DNA of 64,000 nt from Scheffersomyces stipitis CBS 6054 (taxonomy: Eukaryota; Ascomycota; Pichiomycetes; Serinales; Debaryomycetaceae): positions 2,666,001 to 2,730,000 of the forward strand of contig NC_009042.1 of NCBI RefSeq assembly GCF_000209165.1, written 5' to 3'. The notes below the pieces were generated by a model, which was given only the letters and a program-made list of their open reading frames with translations, was not told the origin of the DNA and did no database searches. Positions 1-9,320 of the stretch are shown one piece after another. The position numbers were made by a program, and so were the translations under genes. Positions within the stretch are counted from its first letter, which is position 1. Each line of letters starts with the position of its first letter.

Positions 1-1
1 G

Positions 2-994
2 GGAACGGATATCTGTACCAAATGCTGGAGATTCATTCAGGTCGCTGCTAAAATCATTGACAGAGCATTGAGAGAGGACTTTGGATTCGAGCACTTGATA
101 TGGGTATTCTCGGGGAGAAGAGGGGCACATTGTTGGGTGTCTGATCCAAGAGCCAGGAATTTGGAAGAAGGTACGAGGAGAGCGATTGTAGAGTATATGG
201 ATGTGTTGGGTGCAAAACAAACCAAGTCTTCCAACAGAAAATTGCTAAACTTGAAGAAACCCTTCCATCCACACGTAGAAAGATCGTTCAATATCGTCAA
301 ACAAGAATTTGCAAAGATCATCTTGGAAGAACAAGAACCTTGGTTGACGACTCCTTCGCTAGCAGATGACGACAAGGCTTGGACTCAGACGGAAGAACTT
401 TTGTCATTCATCCCAGACAATACATTGCAGTCAGAATTAAGAGCCAAGTGGAAAAACCTGCTTTCATTATCTACGTCCAGATCTAAGTGGGAAGACATCA
501 ACGTACTTGCAAAGACTTCTTTAAAGTCTCAAGTTCAGGTCAGCCAATTGAACGAGGCCAAGAAGGAAATCATATTATACTACATGTACCCAAGACTAGA
601 CATAGAAGTGTCGCGTCAAGTTATCCACTTGTTAAAGTCCCCATTCTGTATCCATCCAGGAACTGGTAATGTCTGTGTTCCCTTTGATCCTAGACGCAAT
701 ATTTCAATGAACGCCGAAGATGATGCCTACGGATTCAACCCAACCACTGCTCCAAACTTGTTGCAATTGCAGCGTGAATTGGATATTTGGGAAACTAAGA
801 GGGTGAATAGAGAGTCTAGCCAACCAGCTGGCGAATCCGGAGATGAAGTAGAAACTAGAGTTCTTGATTACGAAAAGACAAGTTTAAAGCCATACGTAGA
901 TTACTTTGCGAAATTTGTTCTGGATTTAACCAAAGCTGAACTTAAAGGTATACTGGCTAAGAGAGATCTTGAAGATAAACTGTTGGAATTCTAG
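2..994 (+). CDS. PRI1: DNA primase small (catalytic) subunit, 5' truncated by window edge
   Basis: C-terminal about 330 residues of the p48 catalytic primase subunit, which makes the RNA primers for DNA polymerase alpha in the nucleus. The frame is open from base 2 and shows the end of the zinc-binding motif (CTKCW, about residues 5-9 of the visible part). It is followed by the family-typical blocks DRALREDFGFEH and WVFSGRRGAHCWV, which belong to the catalytic prim fold. The C-terminal block with HPGTGNVCVPFDP is also typical of eukaryotic Pri1. The N-terminus, including the catalytic aspartates that lie upstream in this family, is outside the window. It converges on EGH1 with only 73 bp between stop codons. 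No frameshift is seen in the visible part. Confidence 0.95.
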   Translation, partial: GTDICTKCWRFIQVAAKIIDRALREDFGFEHLIWVFSGRRGAHCWVSDPRARNLEEGTRRAIVEYMDVLGAKQTKSSNRKLLNLKKPFHPHVERSFNIVKQEFAKIILEEQEPWLTTPSLADDDKAWTQTEELLSFIPDNTLQSELRAKWKNLLSLSTSRSKWEDINVLAKTSLKSQVQVSQLNEAKKEIILYYMYPRLDIEVSRQVIHLLKSPFCIHPGTGNVCVPFDPRRNISMNAEDDAYGFNPTTAPNLLQLQRELDIWETKRVNRESSQPAGESGDEVETRVLDYEKTSLKPYVDYFAKFVLDLTKAELKGILAKRDLEDKLLEF

Positions 995-1067
995 GAATCA
1001 TTGCCAAATCGAGAACTTTGTAATCTACTTAAATATGTAACATAATACCACAGTCTGATTTATTCTA

Positions 1068-3974
1068 TTATTGAACTGGACAGCTGAGTTCTCCAGCACA
1101 TGGAAAGATGCCTCTTTCTTCGGACACTACAGCGTCATCTAAGGATCCACTGTAGTTCTTGATAATCAACGATTCTTTGGTGACGCCTGTGGCTATGGGA
1201 ACTTCTATAGCCTCATCCAGTTCACTGACTACCTCTTCAGTGTGGTACCATTCCAAATACTCCAATTCGCTGTGGTACTTCACATGTCCTGAAGATATGA
1301 AAATATCCCTGTAGCTCAAGAAGGGATAGTGCCACTTGGGAAGATGGATAATGGTCGGCACTGTGGCCAAGTCAGAATCGGTTCTATCGATCAATAAACA
1401 TACACCAAATTTAACTGACTTCAAGTCAAATTCCATGACTTGAATTTCACCCTTGGTTGCTAACACTGTAGGACGTAATACAGCACCAGCAGCTCTAACA
1501 CCATCTGGACTTGGAAAGCAATTACGTGCATGTTTGAACTTCATGTTGTCAGACCTAGCTGATATAACAGACGATGCCTGAACTGACTGGGCGTCGGATT
1601 CATCGTGGGCAGTCTTATCAAAGATACAGCTGTTACCTTCAGAAGAAAGATCCTCCACAACTCCATTTTCTATCAATGTGTCACTTGTTCCATTGCTGCT
1701 TTTGGAAGCAAGATTATTCTTGTTTTTTCCATTCTTCACTACATCACCATTTTGGGTGATTTCCTGGATATCTGTTTCTTCGATTTGCGTATAATATAAT
1801 TTTGACCTGACCAAATTGACTGCTTCAATTCTCCTTGTTCTTACATGTCTGATTGTGGATCTGATAGTTGATCTTGCCTGTCCAATAGAAGAAAAAAGCG
1901 ACAACGAAGGCTGGTATGACTTGGAAGATCTCAAACTTTGATTGTCATCGTCCATAAGCCGATTTCTGTCGTCAGAACTCCAAAAAGAAAAGTCTTCGTT
2001 ATTCCAATTGTCTCCCCACTTGTGATTGTTAATACTTGTGTAGCACCAGTAGGTCACGTTCAAGTTATTGGCTTCGATGGCATTACAGATAGCATCCAAT
2101 GCAGCTGTTTGGGAGTGGTATTTAAGGTTTTTGTAAGCCTTCTTGTCGTCCATGTCAAATGGCATACCTGTCTCCGACATCAAGATGGGAATGTTTCCCA
2201 AGTAAGTGTGGCATTCTCGTTTCATCTCGGCGAATTGTTTCTTGATATTGTTACGAATGGCCCTTTCACCAAAAACAATACCTAATACCGGATTCAAGTA
2301 ACGACCACGCATGATTCCCAAAGTGTCCACATTATACTTAGTGTTCCAGCTCTTAAACATAAGCGACATCCCATCGTAGTAGTGAGGGCAGTAAACGGTT
2401 CTATCATCTATAATGCCACGAGAATCGTTCTTAATATCAGGTGGTAGCTCAAGTGTTGGTGGCTGTATGAAAAGAATAGCTGTAGGACATATGTCACGGA
2501 TTACCTTCTTGAATCTCAAGTAAAAGTCTATGAAGTTATTGTTGATGAAGTAGTCGATGTCAATTTTATCGGGAACAACACCATGGTATGTCGTGAAGTT
2601 GTGACGTTCGTCAACTCTGTTAAAATAATGCTCGTCAAGTAATTGACATTCAGTCTGAGTAAGAGCTACACGTTGGTCCTCGATTAAGAATGGAAAGTTG
2701 TCAAAGTCAATGTTTTCGTTCCACTTCCAAATGCCCTCCAGAGCATAAATGCATTCACCAAGCTTCCATTTTTCACCTCTTTTCCACTTGTACTTGGTGT
2801 CTATTTCCGCTGCTTCTTCTACAGTGAGCCAGGCACGAGCTCCCTTGGGATCTATAACTCTTGTGGAGAACTTCTGAGGTCCTGCAATAGTGATCCTGTA
2901 CTCATCGACTTCACAAGCAAACCCCATTCCCAATTTCAAAGCTTGGAACACTGTTGGTGTTGTTCCAACTCTCAACTGCTGGTTTCCTGGAATGAGACCA
3001 AGGTTCTCGTGGCCGAATAAACCAGCATTTGGTTCATTCATCAGTTCAAACCCGAGAATTGTTCCGTCCTTGATCATGTCTGGCAATTTATTATTGATTG
3101 TCTTCCAGATAAGTCTTACCGAATTGAAGTAGTGATTCTGTAACAAGTCCTGAATGTTCTGGCCGTTGATAATTAAGTCTGGAAAGTAATTTCTGCCTCC
3201 AAAGAAGAGGGTGAACATAGTGAAAGCCACCAAACGTTTGTAGTTGGACGTCCAGAGCATCTTGTGGTAGTGTTCCGGGTCATCGTCATCGTGGAATCTC
3301 GACTCGTTGTGCAAGATACAAGCCTCTGTTTCTGTGAATCTTTGAGGTTGGAAGCCAGCAGCATAGAGAGTCCACATAGGAGCCCCACTTCCACCTGAGA
3401 AACGAGACCACACGTCCTGGTGGAACTCAAGCAATACATAGAGTCCTCCTACTTCATGAAGTATTTTAAGAATCTTCACAGTATAATCAATATACTCGTG
3501 GTCGTACACTCCTGGTCCTCCATGCTCTATGGCTTCCCACGTCAACAAATATCTGATGGTGTTATAGCCCCAGGACTTGATTCTTTGGAAATGCAGGCTT
3601 GCCTCTTCGAGAGGAAAGGGACGACCAACGAAGGTTACGTTTTCTCCGTCGAAGAAGAAAGAGTCTGGGTTGCTTCCATCTCCTATGTATGAGGGGATGT
3701 TAATGGGCAACTTCATGGCACCATCCACGTTGATGCCTCTTAGCGTGGTTTTTCTGCCCTGTTCATCCACAAAATTTCCTTTTCCATCTGTCTTTAGGGG
3801 TGTACATTCGAGGATGCTCTGGGACCTCGAGTAGTTTTGCGCTTCTGGGATGGGCTGGTTAGGAGGAAACTTTCTTCTGAGAGGCTTCACCGAAGCGATG
3901 GGCACATTCGACGATGTGCTGTAAAGACTGACTCTGTCTTGGATGATGTCTTTAGCGTACTTTGCGCTGTTCAT
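1068..3974 (-). CDS. EGH1: GH5 steryl-beta-glucosidase / glucosylceramidase-type (EGH1-like), 968 aa
   Basis: Glycoside hydrolase family 5 protein related to S. cerevisiae Egh1 (YIR007W, steryl-beta-glucosidase) and the fungal EGCrP enzymes, which hydrolyse sterylglucoside or glucosylceramide. The N-terminal TLRGINVDGAMKLP block, the acid/base Glu in LMNEPNAGLFGHENLG (about residue 313) and the nucleophile Glu in LMSETGMPFD (about residue 599) are all present. No signal peptide is visible, which fits an intracellular lipid glucosidase. At 968 aa it is about 200 aa longer than the S. cerevisiae protein. The extra length includes a Ser/Asn-rich, poorly conserved stretch at about residues 690-820, before a C-terminal beta-rich part. 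The start ATG (3974-3972) is the first in frame. The substrate (sterol or ceramide glucoside) cannot be decided from sequence, but a DES1 gene in the same window shows that the glucosylceramide branch is relevant here. Confidence 0.85.
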   Translation of the reverse strand: MNSAKYAKDIIQDRVSLYSTSSNVPIASVKPLRRKFPPNQPIPEAQNYSRSQSILECTPLKTDGKGNFVDEQGRKTTLRGINVDGAMKLPINIPSYIGDGSNPDSFFFDGENVTFVGRPFPLEEASLHFQRIKSWGYNTIRYLLTWEAIEHGGPGVYDHEYIDYTVKILKILHEVGGLYVLLEFHQDVWSRFSGGSGAPMWTLYAAGFQPQRFTETEACILHNESRFHDDDDPEHYHKMLWTSNYKRLVAFTMFTLFFGGRNYFPDLIINGQNIQDLLQNHYFNSVRLIWKTINNKLPDMIKDGTILGFELMNEPNAGLFGHENLGLIPGNQQLRVGTTPTVFQALKLGMGFACEVDEYRITIAGPQKFSTRVIDPKGARAWLTVEEAAEIDTKYKWKRGEKWKLGECIYALEGIWKWNENIDFDNFPFLIEDQRVALTQTECQLLDEHYFNRVDERHNFTTYHGVVPDKIDIDYFINNNFIDFYLRFKKVIRDICPTAILFIQPPTLELPPDIKNDSRGIIDDRTVYCPHYYDGMSLMFKSWNTKYNVDTLGIMRGRYLNPVLGIVFGERAIRNNIKKQFAEMKRECHTYLGNIPILMSETGMPFDMDDKKAYKNLKYHSQTAALDAICNAIEANNLNVTYWCYTSINNHKWGDNWNNEDFSFWSSDDRNRLMDDDNQSLRSSKSYQPSLSLFSSIGQARSTIRSTIRHVRTRRIEAVNLVRSKLYYTQIEETDIQEITQNGDVVKNGKNKNNLASKSSNGTSDTLIENGVVEDLSSEGNSCIFDKTAHDESDAQSVQASSVISARSDNMKFKHARNCFPSPDGVRAAGAVLRPTVLATKGEIQVMEFDLKSVKFGVCLLIDRTDSDLATVPTIIHLPKWHYPFLSYRDIFISSGHVKYHSELEYLEWYHTEEVVSELDEAIEVPIATGVTKESLIIKNYSGSLDDAVVSEERGIFPCAGELSCPVQ

Positions 3975-5268
3975 GATATGCTGAATGAAGATATAGAATG
4001 CAATATGAGTTCAAGAAAATGGGAGCCGTGATGAAATAACCCCAAAGTCTGAACCAAATTTAAGAAGCAAAATAAAACAAAGGAAATAAACGCAGCCAAG
4101 TAAATGTAGCTAAATAAACGTAGGGAATGAAATGAAATCTGAAATCTGTATCTTATCCACAAGCAACCAATATATATGCCAAAGGTAATCCATACGTAGC
4201 TTTCCACTATAAGATAAGAGTAGGAGAAAAAGTATGCTCACTTATTTTCTAGATTTATTTTGGAGCGCAAACCTTCGCAAGATTAATTATTGTACTACGC
4301 CAAATAGCTTTTGAAAACCCCAAAAGTCTACAATAGAAACCCTTGTATGCAAGGTGGACCTTGTCATTAGCCAGGGAATACGCCCTATGAAGTTTGCCAT
4401 CAGCCTTCGTCACCCAATATCATCTCACCTGATGTGCGGAGTAGAGCCCTGAAATCAATCATCACGTGCATCCGCTCGGTTATTCGCAGCCATCTGACCA
4501 TGAATTAGTCTACCCCGAGGACCTCTTCACTCTCTCTGTTTATTGAATGCATTTAACATCTGCTAGTTTAGCTTCATGGTTATGCTGATGCGTTTCTTTC
4601 TTTGACAATTTTATTTGTTCATACTTCTTTCTTTGCTATTTCTGTCTTTTCCCCATTCCATTCTGATGACATTCTCTCGAAGTGTGATTGCGCTAGAAGA
4701 AGCGCATGCACGCGAACTTTTACCCCACCCCCTCACTTCATTCACCTCGAGAAGAAAACTGTTTGAAGGTGATGACAGTAGCTTTCCACGGTTGATGTGA
4801 CAAGCCTGGACCGACGTTGTGAGTTGCAACTGACACGCAACGTAGTCCAGCTAAGTGTAGGGAGACAAATTCGAAGACGAATATATGCAACTTCACTCGA
4901 AGCCGCCCTCTACTGTCACATTTCGCTTATGTAGCACAGAAAGCTTATTCCCTATGTAGTGCAGAACCTTATCCAGCCCCATTCGAAAGATTCTCCATAT
5001 CACAATGGCAACCGACCACATTCTGTTGGTAGGTGTGGCCTTCTTGCCACCTCATTCTGTATGTCTTTATGTCGTCAGCATCCTTCTCCACAGGCTTCTC
5101 TACTTCTTTATCATTGATGGTTTTGTGCTTTTTCTATTTCTGGTAGCACTTCTCTACTTGATTCTTGCACCCTCTGTGTCTTCTACACTTCATTGTCTAC
5201 ATAATATTCATTTCTATAATCGTCCCATGTCTAATTACATCATTATATAGTACAGAATTGCGGATAAG
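3975..5268. other. intergenic, upstream of EGH1 and downstream of PRP22
   Basis: 1.3 kb with no convincing gene. It holds an E-box in the form ATCACGTG (CACGTG at 4463-4468), a Cbf1-type site about 490 bp upstream of EGH1. It also holds a short hydrophobic plus-strand frame at 5005-5250, treated as doubtful and listed under findings. No tRNA or repeat was seen. Confidence 0.6.
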
Positions 5269-8200
5269 CTATCGATTTCCAAGAGCTCTACGCTTGGCAG
5301 AATTTTGGGCACTCAACCTCCACGAATCTTGGCTCTTCGCAAACTTGTCGAACAACGGTTCGATCTTCTGGCTTCTTTTTTGTTCGTTGATCTTTGAAGG
5401 GTCGGCAATGCGGAAATATTTAGGAGCCAACTCAGCAAGCCACTTGGAATCAATCACCGTGACACAATGCATGTACTCCTTTGTTGTAAGCAAAAGAGTA
5501 TGGTAAAGTAAGAACTCGGGATTCTTGCCGAATAGAGACGACGAAGGGTGAAGATACACTGGAGATTGTTCGGCAAGAGTCTTATATCCCTCTTGAGGGT
5601 CTCTCCTAGAAGTGTTCTTGAAAAAACCAGCACAAAGTGCACGTCTAACTCTAGAAACATCTGCTCCACAAGACACAATTGGATACTTATATCTTTTCAT
5701 GATAGCAAGCAACTGTCGTCTTACTTCTTGAGCCTTTCTCATACTTCTCTCTTGTATGAAGTTTTCCTGGCACCAACGCTTGCTGTAGTCGTTCAACACC
5801 CAAGCACGGTACACATTCAATAATGTCAAATGGTCACCATGGGGAGAATGGAATCTTGCTTTTCTCTGGTCTGCCAAGTTCTGTTTCTCCTTGGGTCTGT
5901 AGAAAACTGTCTGAACCGAGAGCATTGCAACAATATTTAAAATCTCTTCCGAACACTCAAACGTAGTGGACATGATTAGTGTCTTTGCCAAAGCTGGTTG
6001 CATAGGGAAATCAGACATTTTCTTTCCCATGTCAGTGAGGAATCCATCGTCATCTAATGCCGATAAAGTGTATAACTCCTGAAGAGCAGTAAGCATTGTG
6101 TTGACCGGAGGAGGATCCATGAATTCGAAGTTCAACAAATCATTTATGCCCATAGCTTTCAACATCAAAATTGTGTATGACAAATTCTGACGCTGGATTT
6201 CGGGGATGGTGTTGGGCAACATCTCATTGTTATAGGCATTTTCTGTATACAATCTATAGCACTTGCCTGGACCTGTTCTCCCAGCTCTACCACTTCTCTG
6301 GTTTGCTTGAGCCTGAGAAATTGGGGACACCGTCAACGAATCCATACCAATCTTCGAATCATAAGCATTGAGCTTAACAAAACCCGGATCGACTACATAG
6401 TAGATTCCATCAATAGTAATAGATGTCTCTGCAATATTTGTCGCAAGAATTACTTTTCTAGATCCCTTTGGTGTAGGTTCAAAGATTCTAGATTGCATTT
6501 CTGAAGGAAGTGCTGAATAAACTGGCAATATAATCAATTCTGAAACACTATCACCCAAAACCTTCATTCTTTCGTAAAGTACCTCGCAACTAGTATCGAT
6601 CTCTTCTTGACCTGTCAAGAAAACCAAGATGTCACCCTCTGGTTCAGAAAGATGGATTTGAACCACAGAATCCAAGGCAGCAGACAAGTAGTCCAACTCT
6701 GGTTCACGCGTGTAGAGAACTTCAACCGGGAAAGTTCTTCCAGGAATTTTAATTACTGGACAATTGTTGAAGTACTTTGAAAATTTGTCTGAATCAAGAG
6801 TGGCTGAAGTGACTATAATCTTCAAGGCTGGGTTTTTTGTTGTTGCTTTTTTCAATAAGGCAAACAAGACATCGGTAGCAATAGTACGCTCATGAGCTTC
6901 ATCTAACATTATAACCGAATATTTACTCATATAGGGATCATTTAAGGCTTCCCTTTCCAACATACCATCTGTCATGTACTTGATTTTAGTTCTTGGACTA
7001 GTCTCATCTTCAAATCTAATAGTGTATCCTACCTCTTGTCCTAATGTACACCCTACTTCTTCAGCTACCCTTTTCGCAACAGATACTGCGGCTACTCTTC
7101 TGGGTTGTGTACATCCAATAATTTTATGGGCTCCATTCTGATCTAGGTTGAACCCTTCTTCAGAAAGATATTGCACAATTTGTGTTGTCTTTCCTGAACC
7201 CGTTTCTCCAACTATTACAACAAATTGGTTCTCCCTTATCGCTGCTACCAATTCACGTCTCATTGCATATACTGGTAAAGATTCTCTTTGTTCTTTAATA
7301 GACAAACTAGTTCTCTTTCCATATTGTTCTTTTGATTGTGAATTTTTCCAATCTGATATAAACGATTCAGTTCTTGAGTCAATGCTATTCTGATCACTTT
7401 CATGGTTGTTCCGATTGCTGCTAAGTGGATCGTGCCTATCCTTACCGTTGGCACTTTGCTTTCTGGTTTCCTTTGCCTTCTCTCTTTTTTCTCTTTCCTT
7501 TTCCTCTTTGAATTCTCTTGCAAATTTAGAGCCGTTCATAGCTGCTCTGTTCATAGATCCTTCTGGATTTCTGAAGATTTTCACAGGCGCAAGTTGCACT
7601 GAATTTTGTGTTTGACCCTTTAAAAACTTGGGTTCTTCGTGGTTGAGCTCTATCTCTGTTACGATCTCTTCGTCGTGTGCAGTTGTAGTTTGGAATGCAG
7701 CATTTGGATCTTCTTCTCCTTGCAATTCAGGATAATCATCAGCAGAAGCTACACCAGAAGCGATCAACTGTCTAATTTCCCAACGTTCTGGTGAAGTAAG
7801 TCTACGTTTTACAGGCTTGTGGTTGTACTGTTCCTGCTTTTGTTCGAACCTTGATCTCCGTTCTTCTTCTGCTTGCTCCAATAACTCCTCAGAATGGTCT
7901 ATTCCTGTTTCCTGGTCTATTCCTCTCATAGACAAATTAATTTTTTCTCTTGCTCTTCTGTTATACTGCGAATTGAGAGGTTGTTCTAAACTAGTAATCT
8001 TGACGAACACTTCCTGGTTGAACTTAAGTACATCAGAAGGAGACTGTATTCTTGTTCTGCCATCGAATGATATTTGCGAAACATGGCATAGTCCAGATTG
8101 AAACGATTTGGGATCATTCAATCGTATAAACGCCCCGTAGTTGGTGAGATTGCTAACATATCCTTTATATATCTGTCCCACTTCTAGATGTTCTTGTTTC

Positions 8201-8637
8201 ACTGAAGGGCTCTTTTCTCTCTTGATTTGAGGAGTCAGTCCTCTGCTATTTGTGTTCTCTTCTTTGATGTCTTTATTTGGAAGGGCCAAGCTGGAAAAAA
8301 TATGAGAATCCACTGGCTCCTGTTTGATAACTGGTTCGTTAACTTCAACTTTCACTTCCACAGATGGGCTGGATCTGGACTTATATATCACGTCAAAACT
8401 ATCTCGCACAAACTGTGAAGGAAACTCATCTCCCCCGTTCTCCTTAATCGTGTGTTGAAACTTGCTGAGTTTCTCTAGCTTGAGTTTTGCTGAATCATCT
8501 ACCGACTTGTCATAGAGATTCAAGATGAATTTGGCTAATGTATGATCCTCATCGGGAATTCCTAGATGTTTAGAAACCCCCAACAGTAGTTTTAGTAGAA
8601 TCTCCGTTTCCTGGGGATCTGGCTTCACCGTTGTCAT
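5269..8637 (-). CDS. PRP22: Pre-mRNA-splicing DEAH-box ATPase/helicase Prp22, 1122 aa
   Basis: Spliceosomal DEAH helicase that acts in the second splicing step and releases mature mRNA from the spliceosome. The diagnostic layout is an N-terminal charged region, an S1 RNA-binding domain at about residues 152-227 (GQIYKGYVSNLTNYGAFIRL) and then the helicase core. The core has motif I GETGSGKTT (about residue 477), motif II DEAH (about 578), motif III SAT and motif VI QRSGRAGRTG. These are followed by the winged-helix/ratchet and OB-fold C-terminal domains, including the conserved YLHPSSSL and YHTLLLTTKEYM blocks. S1 plus DEAH together separate Prp22 from Prp2, Prp16 and Prp43. Length matches the family (1145 aa in S. 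cerevisiae). The start ATG (8637-8635) is the first in frame and no intron is seen. Confidence 0.97.
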   Translation of the reverse strand: MTTVKPDPQETEILLKLLLGVSKHLGIPDEDHTLAKFILNLYDKSVDDSAKLKLEKLSKFQHTIKENGGDEFPSQFVRDSFDVIYKSRSSPSVEVKVEVNEPVIKQEPVDSHIFSSLALPNKDIKEENTNSRGLTPQIKREKSPSVKQEHLEVGQIYKGYVSNLTNYGAFIRLNDPKSFQSGLCHVSQISFDGRTRIQSPSDVLKFNQEVFVKITSLEQPLNSQYNRRAREKINLSMRGIDQETGIDHSEELLEQAEEERRSRFEQKQEQYNHKPVKRRLTSPERWEIRQLIASGVASADDYPELQGEEDPNAAFQTTTAHDEEIVTEIELNHEEPKFLKGQTQNSVQLAPVKIFRNPEGSMNRAAMNGSKFAREFKEEKEREKREKAKETRKQSANGKDRHDPLSSNRNNHESDQNSIDSRTESFISDWKNSQSKEQYGKRTSLSIKEQRESLPVYAMRRELVAAIRENQFVVIVGETGSGKTTQIVQYLSEEGFNLDQNGAHKIIGCTQPRRVAAVSVAKRVAEEVGCTLGQEVGYTIRFEDETSPRTKIKYMTDGMLEREALNDPYMSKYSVIMLDEAHERTIATDVLFALLKKATTKNPALKIIVTSATLDSDKFSKYFNNCPVIKIPGRTFPVEVLYTREPELDYLSAALDSVVQIHLSEPEGDILVFLTGQEEIDTSCEVLYERMKVLGDSVSELIILPVYSALPSEMQSRIFEPTPKGSRKVILATNIAETSITIDGIYYVVDPGFVKLNAYDSKIGMDSLTVSPISQAQANQRSGRAGRTGPGKCYRLYTENAYNNEMLPNTIPEIQRQNLSYTILMLKAMGINDLLNFEFMDPPPVNTMLTALQELYTLSALDDDGFLTDMGKKMSDFPMQPALAKTLIMSTTFECSEEILNIVAMLSVQTVFYRPKEKQNLADQRKARFHSPHGDHLTLLNVYRAWVLNDYSKRWCQENFIQERSMRKAQEVRRQLLAIMKRYKYPIVSCGADVSRVRRALCAGFFKNTSRRDPQEGYKTLAEQSPVYLHPSSSLFGKNPEFLLYHTLLLTTKEYMHCVTVIDSKWLAELAPKYFRIADPSKINEQKRSQKIEPLFDKFAKSQDSWRLSAQNSAKRRALGNR

Positions 8638-9053
8638 ATGTCTAGATTCTATTGCTGTGATTGAGAGGTATATAGAAGAAATTAAATAAATTTATAAATC
8701 TATATCTTAGAGATGTGATCCATATGCAGGTCTTGAAGATAGAGAAAGACCATACAAAGAGTTATATGTCTTTGGAACTAAAGTGGATAGGCATATGAAT
8801 TAGTCCATTTCATTGGCTGCGTCTCCGACGAAGGCCTGACCTACTTAGAAATGCAATTCTCAGGTTGTTTTTACTTGAAGTATATACACTAAAAGTTAAA
8901 TAGCTTTCTTAACTATTGAGAACGAATTCACATATCTCTACAAACAACTTAATATTTGGATAGTATTTGACAAGCAAGCTAATATACCCACCTTAGGTAC
9001 TTTATTTGCAAAATCTACATATCTAGGTACGTATTGAAGATGTAGAAAAAAAA
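8638..9053. other. intergenic between PRP22 start and tRNA-Gln 3' end
   Basis: About 415 bp of AT-rich sequence carrying the PRP22 promoter and the 3' flank of the tRNA gene. Apart from the T8 Pol III stop signal listed separately, nothing else is recognised. Confidence 0.5.
9046..9053 (-). terminator. Pol III terminator of tRNA-Gln (T8)
   Basis: Run of eight A on the plus strand (T8 on the transcribed sense) immediately after the 3' end of the tRNA, as expected for RNA polymerase III termination. Confidence 0.9.
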
Positions 9054-9124
9054 GGTCGTACCCGGATTCGAACCGGGGTTGTTCGGATCAGAACCGAAAG
9101 TGATAACCACTACACTATACAACC
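9054..9124 (-). tRNA. tRNA-Gln, anticodon CUG (reads CAG), 71 nt, no intron
   Basis: On the minus strand the sequence folds into a complete cloverleaf. It has a 7-bp acceptor stem (GGTTGTA with TACGACC, one G-T pair), a D arm with a 3-bp stem, an anticodon stem TTCGG/CCGAA and the seven-base loop TTCTGAT. Loop positions 34-36 are CTG, so the tRNA decodes CAG. The T arm is CCCGG-TTCGAAT-CCGGG. It closely resembles yeast tRNA-Gln. It is not the clade's tRNA-Ser(CAG) that reads CUG; the two are easily confused because codon and anticodon letters are reversed. CCA is not encoded. It lies 196 bp upstream of RPN5 on the opposite strand. Confidence 0.97.
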
Positions 9125-9320
9125 TGTTTGTTGAATGTACTTTTTAGAAGTATATCTAGTGAAATCTTTTTTGCGGCATGGGTGTTTTCGCAAAAATCCA
9201 ATCTTCAACATTTTGATAGAAGTTAGGAAATTTGCGGATATTGCCACTGTTTCTCAAGTAAGACAACAAGCTAAGTGTCCAACACAAGTAAAGCACTTAA
9301 CCTATTTTTTTCACCATAAA

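Noticed and set aside
9054..9124. tRNA with CTG in the anticodon taken as the clade's special Ser-CUG tRNA
   Set aside because: The anticodon read 5'-3' is CUG, which pairs with CAG (Gln). The body matches tRNA-Gln, whereas the CUG-reading tRNA-Ser would have anticodon CAG and a long variable arm.
9135..9320. 62-residue N-terminal extension of RPN5
   Set aside because: It has no similarity to the family, begins 11 bp from the tRNA gene and lies where the promoter should be. The internal ATG at 9321 gives the conserved N-terminus.
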